Shown here piece after piece: positions 1 through 16,421 of a stretch of DNA of 64,000 nt. The first letter of the stretch is position 1. The number at the start of each line of letters is the position of its first letter. Location of the stretch: the NCBI RefSeq assembly GCF_039392895.1, contig NZ_CP135027.1, forward strand, positions 1-64,000. Direction: 5' to 3'. The stretch comes from Buchnera aphidicola (Mindarus keteleerifoliae) (lineage in GTDB: Bacteria > Pseudomonadota > Gammaproteobacteria > Enterobacterales > Enterobacteriaceae). The position numbers were made by a program, and so were the translations under genes. Below the pieces are notes generated by a model, which saw only the letters and a list, made by a program, of their open reading frames with translations, was not told where the DNA came from and searched no databases.

Positions 1-1869
1 TTGTTTTTAAAAAAATATGACGTTATTGTTATTGGCGGAGGACATGCAGGCACTGAAGCGTCTTCAGCTTCTGCTAGAATGGGTAGAAAAACTTTGTTAG
101 TAACACAAAATAAAAATTCTATAGGATTTTTATCTTGTAATCCAGCTATTGGAGGTATTGGAAAAGGGCATTTAGTTAAAGAAATAGATGCTTTAGGTGG
201 ATTGATGGCGAAAATTTCCGATAGATCAGGAATTCAGTTTAGAATCCTTAATTCAAAAAAAGGCCCAGCTGTTCGTTCTACTCGAGCTCAGATAGATCGG
301 AATTTATATGGAATAGAAACAAAAAAAATTTTGAAAAATCAAAAAAATTTATTTATTATGGAAGGTGAGGTAACTGATATTCTGATTAAAAATGAAATTG
401 TTATTGGAATTAATGTAAATTTAAAAGATATTTTTTATGCTAAATCTGTTATTTTAACTACTGGGACATTTTTAGGTGGAAAAATTTTTGTAGGTGAAAA
501 ATATTCTGAAGGAGGAAGAATGAATTCTTTTTCTTCCAAATTTTTAAGCGATAAATTAAAAGAATTTTCTAAATTTCATGGCAGACTAAAAACAGGAACA
601 CCTCCTAGATTAGATTTAAAATCAATAAATCTTTCAAAATTACAGATTCAAAAAGGAGACATTCCAGTCCCTTTTTTTTCTTTCATAAATGAAAAAACTG
701 AACATCCTCGGCAAATTTTATGTCACATTACACATACAAATGAAAAAACGCATTCTATAATTAGATCAAATATTTCAAAAAGTTCAATGTATAATGGATT
801 GATTAAAGGAATAGGACCACAGTATTGTCCTTCAATAGAAGATAAAGTAGTGAAATTTGCTCATAGAACTAGTCATCAAATATTTTTAGAACCCGAGAGT
901 TTATCAACAACTACTATTTATCCTAATGGAATTTCCACGAGCTTTCCCTTGTCCATTCAAAAAAAAATTGTTACTTCAATATATGGATTAGAAAAAGCAA
1001 AAATTTTAGTTCCTGGATATGCTGTCGAATATGATTTTTTTGATCCTAGAAATTTAAAGCTTACATTAGAAAGTAAAGTTATTAAAGGTCTATTTTTTGC
1101 AGGTCAAATAAATGGAACAACTGGATATGAAGAAGCTGCTTCTCAAGGTCTACTTGCAGGATTAAATGCAGCACTATATGCTGTTGATTTAGATGGTTGG
1201 TTTCCTAGAAGAGATCAAGCTTATTTAGGAGTTCTGGTAGATGATCTTTGTACTAAAGGTGTTACAGAACCTTACAGAATGTTTACTTCTCGAGCTGAAT
1301 ATAGATTGCTTTTAAGAGAAGATAATGCTGATATTAGATTAACAAAAATTGGAAAGAAATTAGGACTTATTGATTTAGTTCGATGGAAAAAGTACAATGA
1401 AAAAATGTTATTGATTGATTTTGAAAAAAATCGACTAAAAAATATAGTTATTAATTCGGATTCTAAAGAATCTGCTGATTTGGAGAAAATTTTAAATAAA
1501 AAATTAAAAAAAAATAGTACAGGAATAGATTTGCTAAAAAGACAAGAAATAAATTACGAGTTATTAACTTCATTAAAATATTTTTCTCCAAACATACAAA
1601 ATAAAAAAGTTTCAGAACAAATTGAGATTCAATTGAAATATCAGGGCTATATTAAACGTCAACAAAAAGAAATTTCCAAACAATTATATTATGAAACAAT
1701 GTCTTTACCAATAAATTTTGACTATAAAAAAATTCGTAGTCTTTCAAATGAAGTAATTGATAAATTAAATAGACGAAAACCAATGACTCTTGGACAAGCG
1801 TCTCGAATCTCTGGAATTACTCCTGCAGCAATATCTATTTTATTAATAAATTTTAAAAGGTATATATAA
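1..1869 (+). CDS. mnmG: tRNA uridine-34 carboxymethylaminomethyl-modifying enzyme, FAD subunit MnmG (GidA)
   Basis: 622 aa (E. coli about 629). With MnmE it forms the complex that adds the carboxymethylaminomethyl group to wobble U34 of certain tRNAs, using FAD and methylene-tetrahydrofolate. The N-terminal FAD-binding motif GGGHAGTEA is at residues 12-20, followed by [12 protein letters not shown] near residue 46. The conserved [15 protein letters not shown] segment and a C-terminal [13 protein letters not shown] segment are intact. The start is TTG at base 1; it aligns with the E. coli N-terminus, but its ribosome site lies outside the window. The partner gene mnmE is in this window at 16.4 kb. 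rsmG and atpI, which follow mnmG in E. coli, are absent. Confidence 0.97.
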   Translation: MFLKKYDVIVIGGGHAGTEASSASARMGRKTLLVTQNKNSIGFLSCNPAIGGIGKGHLVKEIDALGGLMAKISDRSGIQFRILNSKKGPAVRSTRAQIDRNLYGIETKKILKNQKNLFIMEGEVTDILIKNEIVIGINVNLKDIFYAKSVILTTGTFLGGKIFVGEKYSEGGRMNSFSSKFLSDKLKEFSKFHGRLKTGTPPRLDLKSINLSKLQIQKGDIPVPFFSFINEKTEHPRQILCHITHTNEKTHSIIRSNISKSSMYNGLIKGIGPQYCPSIEDKVVKFAHRTSHQIFLEPESLSTTTIYPNGISTSFPLSIQKKIVTSIYGLEKAKILVPGYAVEYDFFDPRNLKLTLESKVIKGLFFAGQINGTTGYEEAASQGLLAGLNAALYAVDLDGWFPRRDQAYLGVLVDDLCTKGVTEPYRMFTSRAEYRLLLREDNADIRLTKIGKKLGLIDLVRWKKYNEKMLLIDFEKNRLKNIVINSDSKESADLEKILNKKLKKNSTGIDLLKRQEINYELLTSLKYFSPNIQNKKVSEQIEIQLKYQGYIKRQQKEISKQLYYETMSLPINFDYKKIRSLSNEVIDKLNRRKPMTLGQASRISGITPAAISILLINFKRYI

Positions 1870-2047
1870 TTTAAATAAGAAAATTATTAACTAGTAGTTT
1901 TATTTACAAATAGAAAAAATGTTTTTTTTTGTACATAAATATTTAAAGTTTAGTAAATTTATTTTTTTTTTTAAATACGTTTTGTTTAAATTTTTTCAAG
2001 AACAGAAAATTCAAAAAATATATATATTTAAAAAAATTTTTTTATAA

Positions 2048-3160
<1,113 letters not shown>

Positions 3161-3250
3161 GAATCAATATTTAAAAAAATGATTTATTCGATTTGGAAAA
3201 AATTATGAGTTATAAAAAAAATAATTTTGGAAAATAAAGAGGAAAATAAA

Positions 3251-3730
3251 ATGGACTTAAATGCAACGATTTTAGGTCAAACTATTTCATTTATTTTTTT
3301 TGTTTGGTTCTGTATGAAATACATATGGCCTCCAATTATTGAAACAATAGAAGAAAGAAAAAAAGAAATTCAAAATGGTTTAATATATTCAAAAGAAGCA
3401 AAAAAAAAGTTATTAGCAATTAAAGAAAACAAAAAAAAGAAAATTTTTCTTGCTCAAGAAAAGGCAAATATTATTTTGAAAAAAGCCAATGAAGAATATA
3501 GAAAAATTTTAGAATTTGCTAAAAAAAAAGCAGAAAAAGAAAAACAGAAAATTATTAAAGAAGCTTCTTTAACAATAGAAATAAAACAAAAAAAAATTTG
3601 CGAAGAATTAAAAAATAATGCAAGTACATTAGCTATTACTATAGCAGAAAAGATAATTAGGAAATCTATGAATGAATCTAAAAACAATATTTTCATAAAA
3701 AAATATATTTCAAATTTAAAAGGAGAGTAG
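3251..3730 (+). CDS. atpF: F1Fo ATP synthase subunit b
   Basis: 159 aa (E. coli 156). One N-terminal membrane helix (residues about 5-25) is followed by a long, very lysine- and glutamate-rich helical region forming the peripheral stalk. The ATG at 3251 is chosen because the protein then begins MDLNATILGQ, matching E. coli MNLNATILGQ. An in-frame TTG at 3227 would add eight charged residues and overlap the AAAGAGG ribosome site. The bias toward Lys reflects AT pressure. It lies between atpE and atpH. Confidence 0.96.
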   Translation: MDLNATILGQTISFIFFVWFCMKYIWPPIIETIEERKKEIQNGLIYSKEAKKKLLAIKENKKKKIFLAQEKANIILKKANEEYRKILEFAKKKAEKEKQKIIKEASLTIEIKQKKICEELKNNASTLAITIAEKIIRKSMNESKNNIFIKKYISNLKGE

Positions 3731-3739
3731 AAATAATAT

Positions 3740-4273
3740 ATGGTTAATGGAGATACTATTTCTAGACCTTATGCAAAAGCAATTTTTGAATTTTCTGTTG
3801 AATCAAATCAAATTGATTATTGGGAAAAGAAATTGTTTTTTTTTTCAAAAGTATCGGAATCGAAAATAATAAAAAAGATTCTTTTAAGCGGATATTCATA
3901 TAAGTATATAATAAAAGTATTTTCTATTGCTTGTGAAAAAAAATTGGGAAAAATTGAAAAAAAAATAATTTATTTATTAGCTATCAATAAACGGTTGATT
4001 TATTTAAAAAATATTTTTTCTTTTTTTTTAAAATATAAAAATCAACATAATAACATTATTAAAGTTGATTTAATTTCTCCTTTCAATTTATCTAATAGCA
4101 ATATGAATAATATTTCGAATTTTCTTAAAAAAAAATTTTCTAAAAATATTACTTTAAATTTAATTGTAGATATCTCTATCATTGGAGGGATAATAATTAA
4201 AGTAGATGATCTTGTTATAGATAATTCTTTGCAAACGTATTTAAAGCAATTAAAACATATTTTACATGCTTAA
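3740..4273 (+). CDS. atpH: F1Fo ATP synthase subunit delta
   Basis: 177 aa, identical in length to E. coli AtpH. It links the top of F1 to the b-dimer stalk. The N-terminal motif SRPYAKAIFEFS and the C-terminal GGIIIKVDDLVIDNS segment are diagnostic. The middle has diverged strongly toward Lys, Ile and Asn, as is usual for this subunit in reduced genomes. It starts 9 bp after atpF, with the GGAGAG at the end of atpF serving as ribosome site. Confidence 0.95.
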   Translation: MVNGDTISRPYAKAIFEFSVESNQIDYWEKKLFFFSKVSESKIIKKILLSGYSYKYIIKVFSIACEKKLGKIEKKIIYLLAINKRLIYLKNIFSFFLKYKNQHNNIIKVDLISPFNLSNSNMNNISNFLKKKFSKNITLNLIVDISIIGGIIIKVDDLVIDNSLQTYLKQLKHILHA

Positions 4274-4298
4274 TTAATATTTAAGAGAAAAATAGTAT

Positions 4299-5846
4299 AT
4301 GGAATTGAATTCTACTGAAATCAGCGAATTAATTAAAAAAAGAATAACTAATTTTGAAATCAGCAATATCACTCAAAATGAAGGCACAATAATTTCTGTA
4401 AGTGATGGGATAATTCAAATTTATGGTTTATCTAATGTTATGCAAGGGGAGATGATAGAAATAGCCAATTGTCAATATGCCATAGCTTTGAATTTAGAAA
4501 GGGATACTGTTGGAGCAGTTGTATTAGGTAGTTATTTAGAAATTACTGAAGGAATGAAAGTTAAAAGCATAGGAAAATCATTAGAAGTGCCCGTAGGGGA
4601 AAATTTTTTAGGAAGAGTTGTTGATGCTTTGGGAAATCCGATAGATGGGAAAGGGAAAATTTCTTTTTCTTCTTTTTTACCTGTAGAAGCTAACGCACCA
4701 GGAGTAATCGATAGAGAATTTATCAATCAACCTATACAAACAGGATATAAGTCGATCGATACCATGGTTCCTATTGGACGTGGACAAAGAGAATTAATTA
4801 TTGGAGATAGACAGACAGGAAAAACAACATTAGCTATAGATACGATAATTAATCAAAAAAAATCAGGTGTTAAATGTATTTATGTAGCGATAGGGCAAAA
4901 ATTTTCAACAATAGTTAATGTTGTAAGTAAATTAAAAAAATATGATGTGTTAAAAAATACTATTATTGTGGTAGCTTCTGCTTCAGAATCTCCTGCCCTA
5001 CAATATTTATCACCTTATTCAGGATGTGCAATGGGTGAATATTTTAGAAACAAAGGAGAAGATGCATTAATAATTTACGATGATCTTTCAAAACATGCTG
5101 TTGCTTATCGTCAAATTTCTTTGTTATTAAAACGTCCTCCAGGTAGAGAAGCATTTCCAGGAGATATATTTTATTTGCATTCAAGATTATTAGAAAGATC
5201 TGCTAGAGTTAATATTAATTTTGTAAAAAAAATGACTTTAGGAAAAGTTAAAGATAAAACAGGATCTTTAACTGCTTTACCAATTATTGAAACTCAAGCA
5301 GGAGATGTTTCTTCTTTCGTTCCTACTAATGTAATTTCTATTACAGATGGACAAATATTTTTAGAAACTAATTTATTTAATAACGGTATTAGACCAGCGG
5401 TAGATCCAGGTATATCTGTTTCTCGTGTTGGAGGTTCTGCTCAAACGGAAATTATAAAAAAATTATCTTCTGGAATAAGAACTTCATTAGCTCAATATAG
5501 AGAGTTATCTTCTTTTTCGCAATTTTCTTCGGATTTAGATGAAATAACTCGAAATCAATTAATATATGGACAAAAATTAACAGAATTATTGAAACAGGAT
5601 CAACATAATCCAATGTCAATTGCTGAACAATCTTTAATTATTTTTTCAGCGGAATTTCATTATTTTGATGATATTTCATTAGAAAAAATTTCTTCTTTTG
5701 AAAAATCTTTATTAGATTATTTTAATAAATTTCATTTTAAATTAATTGTTGAAATTAATAAGACTGGAATTTACAACGAAAAAATAAAAAATATGTTCAT
5801 AGATATAATACAAAACTATAAATGCAAAAGGATTGATTTATCTTAG
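4299..5846 (+). CDS. atpA: F1Fo ATP synthase subunit alpha
   Basis: 515 aa (E. coli 513). Non-catalytic nucleotide-binding subunit of the F1 hexamer. The P-loop GDRQTGKT lies near residues 169-176, the Walker B stretch LIIYDDLSK further on, and the conserved [14 protein letters not shown] segment carries the arginine that reaches into the catalytic site. The N-terminus [16 protein letters not shown] matches the E. coli start. It is central in the atp operon. Confidence 0.98.
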   Translation: MELNSTEISELIKKRITNFEISNITQNEGTIISVSDGIIQIYGLSNVMQGEMIEIANCQYAIALNLERDTVGAVVLGSYLEITEGMKVKSIGKSLEVPVGENFLGRVVDALGNPIDGKGKISFSSFLPVEANAPGVIDREFINQPIQTGYKSIDTMVPIGRGQRELIIGDRQTGKTTLAIDTIINQKKSGVKCIYVAIGQKFSTIVNVVSKLKKYDVLKNTIIVVASASESPALQYLSPYSGCAMGEYFRNKGEDALIIYDDLSKHAVAYRQISLLLKRPPGREAFPGDIFYLHSRLLERSARVNINFVKKMTLGKVKDKTGSLTALPIIETQAGDVSSFVPTNVISITDGQIFLETNLFNNGIRPAVDPGISVSRVGGSAQTEIIKKLSSGIRTSLAQYRELSSFSQFSSDLDEITRNQLIYGQKLTELLKQDQHNPMSIAEQSLIIFSAEFHYFDDISLEKISSFEKSLLDYFNKFHFKLIVEINKTGIYNEKIKNMFIDIIQNYKCKRIDLS

Positions 5847-5878
5847 GTAAGCACAATATTATTAGTAGAGATTATTAA

Positions 5879-8171
<2,293 letters not shown>

Positions 8172-8205
8172 TTTTTTTAAAAAAAATAATTTTTGGATTT
8201 TTATC

Positions 8206-8622
8206 ATGGATTGTCAATTAGAAGTAGTAAATATTAAAAAAATAGTTTTTTCTGGATTTATTAAAAAAGTTAAAGTTTGTGGAATAGAGGGAAATTTATG
8301 CATTTATCCTAATCATGCTCAACTATTAACTTTTATAAAACCAGGTTTATTATCAATCACTGATATAGATAACAAGATAGAAAATTTATACATATCAGGT
8401 GGAATTTTAGAAATTCAACCAAAAAAAATATCAATTTTAGCAGATTCTATTATTCGAGCTGTTGATTTAGATCGTCAAAATATATTAAAAAATAAAGAAA
8501 GATTGGAAAGAAATATTAATTTTAGTGAGAATATAAAGAAACAATCAAAAATTATAAAAAAATTGTCAAAAGAAATAGCAAAATTAAAAATAATTGAAAT
8601 GATGGAGAAATCTAATTTATAA
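8206..8622 (+). CDS. atpC: F1Fo ATP synthase subunit epsilon
   Basis: 138 aa (E. coli 139). Regulatory and rotor subunit of F1. An N-terminal beta-sandwich (GIEGNLCIYPNHAQLLTFIKPG region) is followed by a C-terminal helical pair rich in Lys and Ile. It is the last gene of the atp operon and is followed by a strong hairpin at 8643-8662. Confidence 0.94.
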   Translation: MDCQLEVVNIKKIVFSGFIKKVKVCGIEGNLCIYPNHAQLLTFIKPGLLSITDIDNKIENLYISGGILEIQPKKISILADSIIRAVDLDRQNILKNKERLERNINFSENIKKQSKIIKKLSKEIAKLKIIEMMEKSNL

Positions 8623-8642
8623 AATTTAATTGATATATTTAT

Positions 8643-8662
8643 CGGCAGGTTTTTCCCTGCCG
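8643..8662. terminator. Bidirectional hairpin terminator between atpC and gyrB
   Basis: Perfect 7-bp GC-rich stem (CGGCAGG / CCTGCCG) with a 6-nt loop, in an otherwise almost pure A/T spacer between convergent atpC and gyrB. The flanks are A/T-rich on both sides, so it can serve both operons. The contrast in base composition with the spacer suggests selection. Confidence 0.8.
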
Positions 8663-8704
8663 TATTATAAAAAATATATTTTTTAAAAGATGAAAAAATT
8701 GAGT

Positions 8705-11158
<2,454 letters not shown>

Positions 11159-11263
11159 TCATAAATTTAATAGATATAGAACTTCTTTTATAAAAAACAT
11201 AAATTATGAGAAGTTATACAGGATGATTTTAAATTAATTTAAAGATTCATAATTATATAAATT

Positions 11264-12376
11264 TCATAATCGTAATGGCATTATTATATAGTGAATTGAA
11301 AACTCATCTTTTTCTTTAATTTGAAGATTGGTGACTGGATTAGCAAATAGAAGAAAAATATATTTTTTTTGTATAACATTTAAAATATCTAACAAAAAAT
11401 TTATATTAATAGAAATTTTTATGTTATCTGATTGATAATCAGTATTAATTTCAGTTTTTGCTGATTCATCTTCTTGATTACTGGTTGTTAGTTTTATTTT
11501 TCCTGCTGAAATGTATAGAGTTACATTATAAAGTTTTTCATGAGAAAGAATAGAAACTCTTGATAATGCTTCTTTTAATGAGAAAACATTAACTTTTACT
11601 TTATTTTTATTTTTCTTAAATAGTACATTTTTATAATTTGGGAAATCTCCTTCGACTGTTTTCGTTATAAATATAGTATCTTCTAATTTCATCAAAATAT
11701 TTTTTTTTCCAATAAAAATTTTTAGATTTGATTCTATATCATTAAGTAATCGTATTAATTCAATTATTCCCTTTCTAGGAATTATTTTTGAAAAATTTAT
11801 AGATTCAGGTAATTTTTCTATAATAAAACTTGAAGCAATTGCCATACGATAACCATCGGTAGCTATTGTTTCGATTACTTTTTCATTAACTTTTAATAAA
11901 ATTCCATTTAGATAATATCTAATATCTTGATTTCCCATACTAAAATAAATATGCAATAACATTTTTTTAAATATTTTTTTAGAAATTAATATTTTTGAAG
12001 TACATTTAAAACTTAAAATTTTTGGAAAATTTTTTGTTGATGCGGTAGATAATATAAAAGAGCAATCATTAGTAACAATGTACATTTTTTCTTTAAACAA
12101 AGAAAAAGTAATTAAAGTTTCTTTTGAAATTTTTCGGCAAATGTTTAATATTTTTTTTCCTGAAATAAGTATTTCTCCTTTTTTAAAAATTTTAACTTTG
12201 TTAATTTTAATTGTAATTTCAATTTCTAAATTAGTTGCTGTTAATGAAAGAATATTTTTTTCGTTAATACTAATTAAAATATTTGAAATGATTGGAAAAG
12301 ACATATTTTTAGTTAATATTCCATTTATTTTTTGTAACGGTATGATTAAATTTTTTTGGTTTATAGAAAATTTCAT
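11264..12376 (-). CDS. dnaN: DNA polymerase III sliding clamp (beta subunit)
   Basis: 370 aa (E. coli 366). Ring-shaped processivity clamp of the replicase. Family features are recognisable: N-terminal [20 protein letters not shown], the central IATDGYRMA segment, and the C-terminal YIIMPLRL motif that forms part of the hydrophobic partner-binding cleft. The rest is drifted toward Lys/Ile. The ATG overlaps the dnaA stop codon in an ATGA arrangement, so the two genes are probably translationally coupled. Confidence 0.95.
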   Translation of the reverse strand: MKFSINQKNLIIPLQKINGILTKNMSFPIISNILISINEKNILSLTATNLEIEITIKINKVKIFKKGEILISGKKILNICRKISKETLITFSLFKEKMYIVTNDCSFILSTASTKNFPKILSFKCTSKILISKKIFKKMLLHIYFSMGNQDIRYYLNGILLKVNEKVIETIATDGYRMAIASSFIIEKLPESINFSKIIPRKGIIELIRLLNDIESNLKIFIGKKNILMKLEDTIFITKTVEGDFPNYKNVLFKKNKNKVKVNVFSLKEALSRVSILSHEKLYNVTLYISAGKIKLTTSNQEDESAKTEINTDYQSDNIKISININFLLDILNVIQKKYIFLLFANPVTNLQIKEKDEFSIHYIIMPLRL

Positions 12377-13744
12377 AGTTCTGATGAAGATAAAAGTTTT
12401 ATTAAGTTAGAATAGTCTTCCTTTATAGAATTTGTATTTTTTTGAAGTTGATATATTTTTCGACAAGCATGTAATACGGTGGTATGATCTCTTCCACCAA
12501 ATGCTTCTCCAATTTCAGGAAGACTGTGATTAGTTAATTTTTTAGCAATTATCATTGCCATCTGTCTCGGTCTAGTTATTGATCTAGAACGCTTTCGAGA
12601 GAAAATATCAGATATTTTTATTTTATAATACTTAGCAACTGTTTTTTGAATATTTTCTATAGTGATAACTTTTTTTTGTAGTGATAAAAGATGTTTTAAG
12701 GCATCTTTAGCAAATTCAACTGTAATTTTTTTGTTGCTAAAATTAGCATTAACAATAATTGTATTTAAGGCTCCTTCTAATTCTCTAATATTAGTTTTTA
12801 ATTTTTTAGCTATAAAAAAAGCTACTTCATTTGGTAAATAAATATTTTTTTCTTCAGCTTTTTGCATAAGAATTGCCACTCTTGTTTCTAATTCTGGTGG
12901 TTCAATCAAAATTGTTAAACCCCAACTAAATCTTGATTTTAATCTATCTTCAACTCCATTAATTTCTTTAGGGTAACGATCTGAAGTTAATATAATTTGT
13001 TGATTTTTATCAAAAAGAGCATTGAAAGTATGGAAAAGTTCTTCTTGAGAACGTTCTTTATTAGCAAAAAATTGAATATCGTCTATTAATAAAGTGTTAA
13101 CAGAACGATAATATGCTTTGAATGTTTCTATTTCGTTATTTTTTAAAGCTTTAACCATATTTTGAACAAAAGATTCGGAGTGCATATAAATTACTTTAGC
13201 ATCGCAAGTTGTATTTATAATCCTATTTCCAACTGCATGTAAAAGATGAGTTTTTCCTAATCCTGTTTTTCCATATAAAAAAAGGGGATTATAAGATTTT
13301 CCTGGGTTTTTGGCAATTTGAAATGCTGCTGCTCTTGCTAATTGGTTAGATTTTCCTTCTATAAAATTTTTAAAATTATATTTAGTATTAATTTTACAAG
13401 TTTTTAAAAAAGAATGAAAAGAGGAATAAATATCCCATTTTTTATGGAAAAAAAAGTTTTCTTCTTTATTTATTTTTTTTTTTTAATGTTATTGTAACGT
13501 TTTTTGGAGTTATCTTGAAGTTTAATATAGGAGAATTGCTTTTAGAAAAATTATTTAATAGTTGATACAAAACTTTTAGATATTTATCTTTTACCCAATC
13601 TAATACGAATTTGTTAGGAGCATAAAGTTCCAGAATATTATTTTTTAATTTAGCTTTTAAAGGACGTATCCACATACTAAATTCTGTAGGAGATAATTCA
13701 TTCTGTAATTGAGTAAGGCATTTTTTCCAGATTAAAAGAGACAT
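12373..13744 (-). CDS. dnaA: Chromosomal replication initiator DnaA, with a 1-base frameshift at a poly(A) tract
   Basis: Initiator ATPase that binds origin DnaA boxes. It reads in two frames. Residues 1-92 (13744-13466) are domain I ([10 protein letters not shown]-like segment, [16 protein letters not shown]), ending at a premature stop just past a run of twelve A on the coding strand (13484-13473). The rest of the protein continues in the next frame from that tract down to 12373: [15 protein letters not shown]-loop [27 protein letters not shown], and the DNA-binding [16 protein letters not shown]. Eleven A would restore one 456-codon frame, close to the E. coli length of 467. The break lies in the indel-tolerant linker (domain II). 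Either slippage at the tract rescues the product, the gene is decaying, or the base count is a sequencing error. Confidence 0.9.
13473..13484. repeat. Homopolymer run of 12 A (coding strand of dnaA)
   Basis: Twelve consecutive T on the plus strand, A on the dnaA coding strand. It sits exactly where the reading frame of dnaA is lost. In Buchnera such tracts are known sites of polymerase slippage, and loss of one base would restore the frame. Confidence 0.9.
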
Positions 13745-14064
13745 AAAGTAAGTTACTCGTATATAAAATAAAATAGAAAGGTTTAAATATTAAAAAACAT
13801 TTTTGAAAATTTTTTTATGAATAAAAATATTTTATGTTTTAAAAAAGTTGATTTTTTCATCTTGTATAAAAAGAAATACATAGATGATTAATATCGTTAA
13901 GTTGTTTATTTTCATAATAAATATATTTTTACAATTAATTAATTTAAAAATTGTTAAAAGATAATTGACTCTATATTTTAGAATTATTATTCTTTATATA
14001 TGAAGTTGGGTTTTTAACCTATAGTATATACAATTATATTTATAATTTTAAAAAAGGATTAATT
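13745..14064. other. Divergent dnaA/rpmH spacer (320 bp)
   Basis: No ORF, tRNA or readable gene relic. The only clear signal is the rpmH promoter at 13965-13993. I saw no 9-mer close to the DnaA-box consensus TTATCCACA. A promoter for dnaA on the minus strand should be here but cannot be singled out in the A/T-rich background. Confidence 0.6.
13965..13993 (+). promoter_or_regulatory. Sigma-70 promoter of the rpmH-rnpA-yidD-yidC-mnmE operon
   Basis: TTGACT at 13965-13970 and TATTCT at 13988-13993, separated by 17 bp, upstream of rpmH (ATG at 14065). This is the best -35/-10 pair in the dnaA-rpmH spacer. A dnaA-rpmH divergent promoter region is the usual arrangement in enterobacteria. Confidence 0.65.
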
Positions 14065-14208
14065 ATGAAAAGAACTTTTCAGCCTTCTGTAATTAAGCGA
14101 AATAGATCTCATGGTTTTCGTTTTAGAATGAGTACAAAAAATGGACGTCATATTTTATCTCGTAGACGATCTAAGTTAAGAACTCGTTTAACTATTTCTT
14201 CAAAATAA
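14065..14208 (+). CDS. rpmH: 50S ribosomal protein L34
   Basis: 47 aa (E. coli 46). Very basic small ribosomal protein, starting [19 protein letters not shown] and containing the typical [13 protein letters not shown] stretch. The ATG is preceded by AAAGGA. It stands in the standard rpmH-rnpA pair, with rnpA starting 8 bp after its stop. Confidence 0.96.
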   Translation: MKRTFQPSVIKRNRSHGFRFRMSTKNGRHILSRRRSKLRTRLTISSK

Positions 14209-14216
14209 AAAAACAA

Positions 14217-14564
14217 GTGACTAAGTATTTTTTCAACAAAGAAATGAAGTTATTAAATTCGTTTCAATTTAAAAATGTTTTTCGAAAACCTTTTTATAGA
14301 GTTGAGATTTCAAAAATAACGGTATTTAGTTGTTTAAATTTTTTAATAGTTCCTAGGTTAGGAATTAGTATAGCACGGAAACAAATAAAATTATCTCATG
14401 AAAGAATTAGAATTAAAAGATTGGTTAGAGAAACGTTTCGTATGTCACAACATAAATTAGTAAAAATGGATTTTGTCGTTGTAGTAAAAAAAGAAGTTAT
14501 GTTTTTAAAAAATGATCTATTAAATAAAATTTTAAGGAATTTATGGTATCGTCATTATCAATAA
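14217..14564 (+). CDS. rnpA: Ribonuclease P protein component
   Basis: 115 aa (E. coli 119). Protein cofactor of the RNase P ribozyme that matures tRNA 5' ends. It begins with GTG 8 bp after rpmH. The basic signature helix is present as SHERIRIKRLVRETFR; in E. coli the corresponding core is RNRIKR, so the asparagine of the RNR motif is isoleucine here. The gene overlaps yidD by 22 bp. Confidence 0.93.
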   Translation: MTKYFFNKEMKLLNSFQFKNVFRKPFYRVEISKITVFSCLNFLIVPRLGISIARKQIKLSHERIRIKRLVRETFRMSQHKLVKMDFVVVVKKEVMFLKNDLLNKILRNLWYRHYQ

Positions 14565-14815
14565 TTTCTAGGATCTTGATATATATCATATATTTTTACC
14601 AACATTTTGTTAGTAGTTTGATGTTTCCATCATGTCGATTTTATCCAACTTGTTCAGAGTATGCGAAAATTGCAATATATCGATTTGGATTAATTAAATC
14701 TATTTTTTTAATTATAAAAAGAATTTTAAAATGTCATCCTTTTCATGTTGGTGGTTTTGATAGAGTTCCAATTTATCATAAGGAAGTAAAAAAAAATCAT
14801 GGATCTAAAACGTAA
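14543..14815 (+). CDS. yidD: Membrane protein insertion efficiency factor YidD
   Basis: 90 aa (E. coli 85). Small membrane-associated protein that aids YidC-dependent insertion. A hydrophobic N-terminus is followed by the family signature CRFYPTCSEYAKIAI and C-terminal KCHPFHVGGFDRVP. It overlaps rnpA at its start and yidC at its end by 17 bp, the packed arrangement typical of this locus. Confidence 0.95.
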   Translation: MVSSLSIISRILIYIIYFYQHFVSSLMFPSCRFYPTCSEYAKIAIYRFGLIKSIFLIIKRILKCHPFHVGGFDRVPIYHKEVKKNHGSKT

Positions 14816-16388
14816 TTTTTTTGTGTTTTTATTTTTTATTTTTTCATTTTTTGTTTGGAAAGAATATAAGAAAGAAACTTTTACACAATTAGATATGAGT
14901 AAAGAAAAAACAAATGTTTCTAATTTAATTGAATATAGAAATAGTTTTTCTAAAAACATCTTAGTTAAAACAGATGTTTTATCTTTAAAAATTAATATGA
15001 GAGGAGGAGATATAATTGAAGCTAATCTGAACAATTATAAAAAAGATTTAAATTCTAAAAAACCAGTTCGATTGTTAGATACTAAACCATCATTTTTATA
15101 TCATGCTAAAAGTGGCTTAATAGGGAAAGATGGATCTGATAATTTTTATTATAATAAAAGACCTATATATCAAACAAATAAAACTTTTTTTCAATTAAAA
15201 AAGAATGAAAAAGTACTAAAAGTACCAATGTGGTGGTTTTCAAAAAAAAATATTTTATACAAAAAAACTTTTATATTTAAAAAAGGACAATATGATATTT
15301 ATGTCGAATATGATGTTTCAAATTTAAGTAAAAAGAAGTTAGAAGTGCAGTTGTTAAATGAATTACAGCAAAATGCAAATGAACTTAAAATTCAGAAAAG
15401 TAAGTATAAACATAATTTTATGCTTCATACTTTTAGAGGTAGTGCTTATTCTTCAATTCAAAATAGATTTAAAAAACATAAATTCGAAGATATAGATAAT
15501 AATAAGCAGATAAAAATAAGTACTAAAAATGGATGGATAGCTATGGTTCAGCAGTATTTCAGCACTGCTTGGATTCCTAAAGAGAAAAATATTATTAATT
15601 ATATTTACACTTCTAAATCAGAAAGAAATTTAGTTAATATAGCTTACATTTCAAAAAAAATATTTATTAATCCAAACTCTCATAAGAAAATTAGATCTGT
15701 ATTGTGGATCGGTCCAAAAATTCAAGAAAAAATGAAATTAGTTGCACCTAATTTGGATTTAACAGTAGATTACGGTTGGTTATGGTTTATTTCTCAACCA
15801 TTATTTAAATTATTGAAATATATATATCAGTTAGTTGGAAATTGGGGTTTTTCTATTGTATTAATCACTTTAATTATTAAATTGTTGATGTATCCTTTAA
15901 CTCGAGCCCAATATAAATCTATGATTAAAATGAAAAGTTTTCAACCTAAAATTGATATGATAAAAGAAAAATTTAATGATGATAAAAAGAGATTAAGTCA
16001 AGAAATTATGATGTTATATCAAAAAGAGAAGATTAATCCTTTTGGAGGATGTTTACCAGTTTTGATACAAATGCCAATTTTTTTAGGTTTATATTATATG
16101 TTAATGTCTTCTATAGAATTAAGACATGCACCTTTTTTATTATGGATAGTTGATCTATCTTCTTATGACCCTTATTACATTTTACCAATATTGATGGGTT
16201 TATCAATGTTTTTAATTCAAAAAACATCTTTGAATGATATTTCAGATCCAATTCAGAAAAAAGTAATGTATTTTTTACCCTTTATATTTGTTTTCTTTTT
16301 TTTATGGTTTCCATCAGGATTGGTTCTTTATTACATTTCTAGTAATTTGATCACTGTAATTCAACAAAAGTTTACTTTTAAAAATTAA
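14799..16388 (+). CDS. yidC: Membrane protein insertase YidC
   Basis: 529 aa (E. coli 548). Inner-membrane insertase acting with or without SecYEG. The N-terminal membrane anchor lies at residues about 5-20, followed by a large periplasmic domain (to about 320) and the five-helix insertase core with MYPLTRAQYKSMIKMKSFQPK and INPFGGCLPVLIQMPIFLGLY. The C-terminal QQKFTFKN tail is short. The start overlaps yidD. Confidence 0.96.
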   Translation: MDLKRNFFVFLFFIFSFFVWKEYKKETFTQLDMSKEKTNVSNLIEYRNSFSKNILVKTDVLSLKINMRGGDIIEANLNNYKKDLNSKKPVRLLDTKPSFLYHAKSGLIGKDGSDNFYYNKRPIYQTNKTFFQLKKNEKVLKVPMWWFSKKNILYKKTFIFKKGQYDIYVEYDVSNLSKKKLEVQLLNELQQNANELKIQKSKYKHNFMLHTFRGSAYSSIQNRFKKHKFEDIDNNKQIKISTKNGWIAMVQQYFSTAWIPKEKNIINYIYTSKSERNLVNIAYISKKIFINPNSHKKIRSVLWIGPKIQEKMKLVAPNLDLTVDYGWLWFISQPLFKLLKYIYQLVGNWGFSIVLITLIIKLLMYPLTRAQYKSMIKMKSFQPKIDMIKEKFNDDKKRLSQEIMMLYQKEKINPFGGCLPVLIQMPIFLGLYYMLMSSIELRHAPFLLWIVDLSSYDPYYILPILMGLSMFLIQKTSLNDISDPIQKKVMYFLPFIFVFFFLWFPSGLVLYYISSNLITVIQQKFTFKN

Positions 16389-16421
16389 TTTTAAGAAATA
16401 TGTTTCAAGAGAAAATTTTAT

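Noticed and set aside
13473-13484. dnaA as two separate functional genes
   Set aside because: The second part, if begun at its first ATG (13185), would lack the P-loop, which lies upstream in the same frame; a single frameshifted gene explains both parts.
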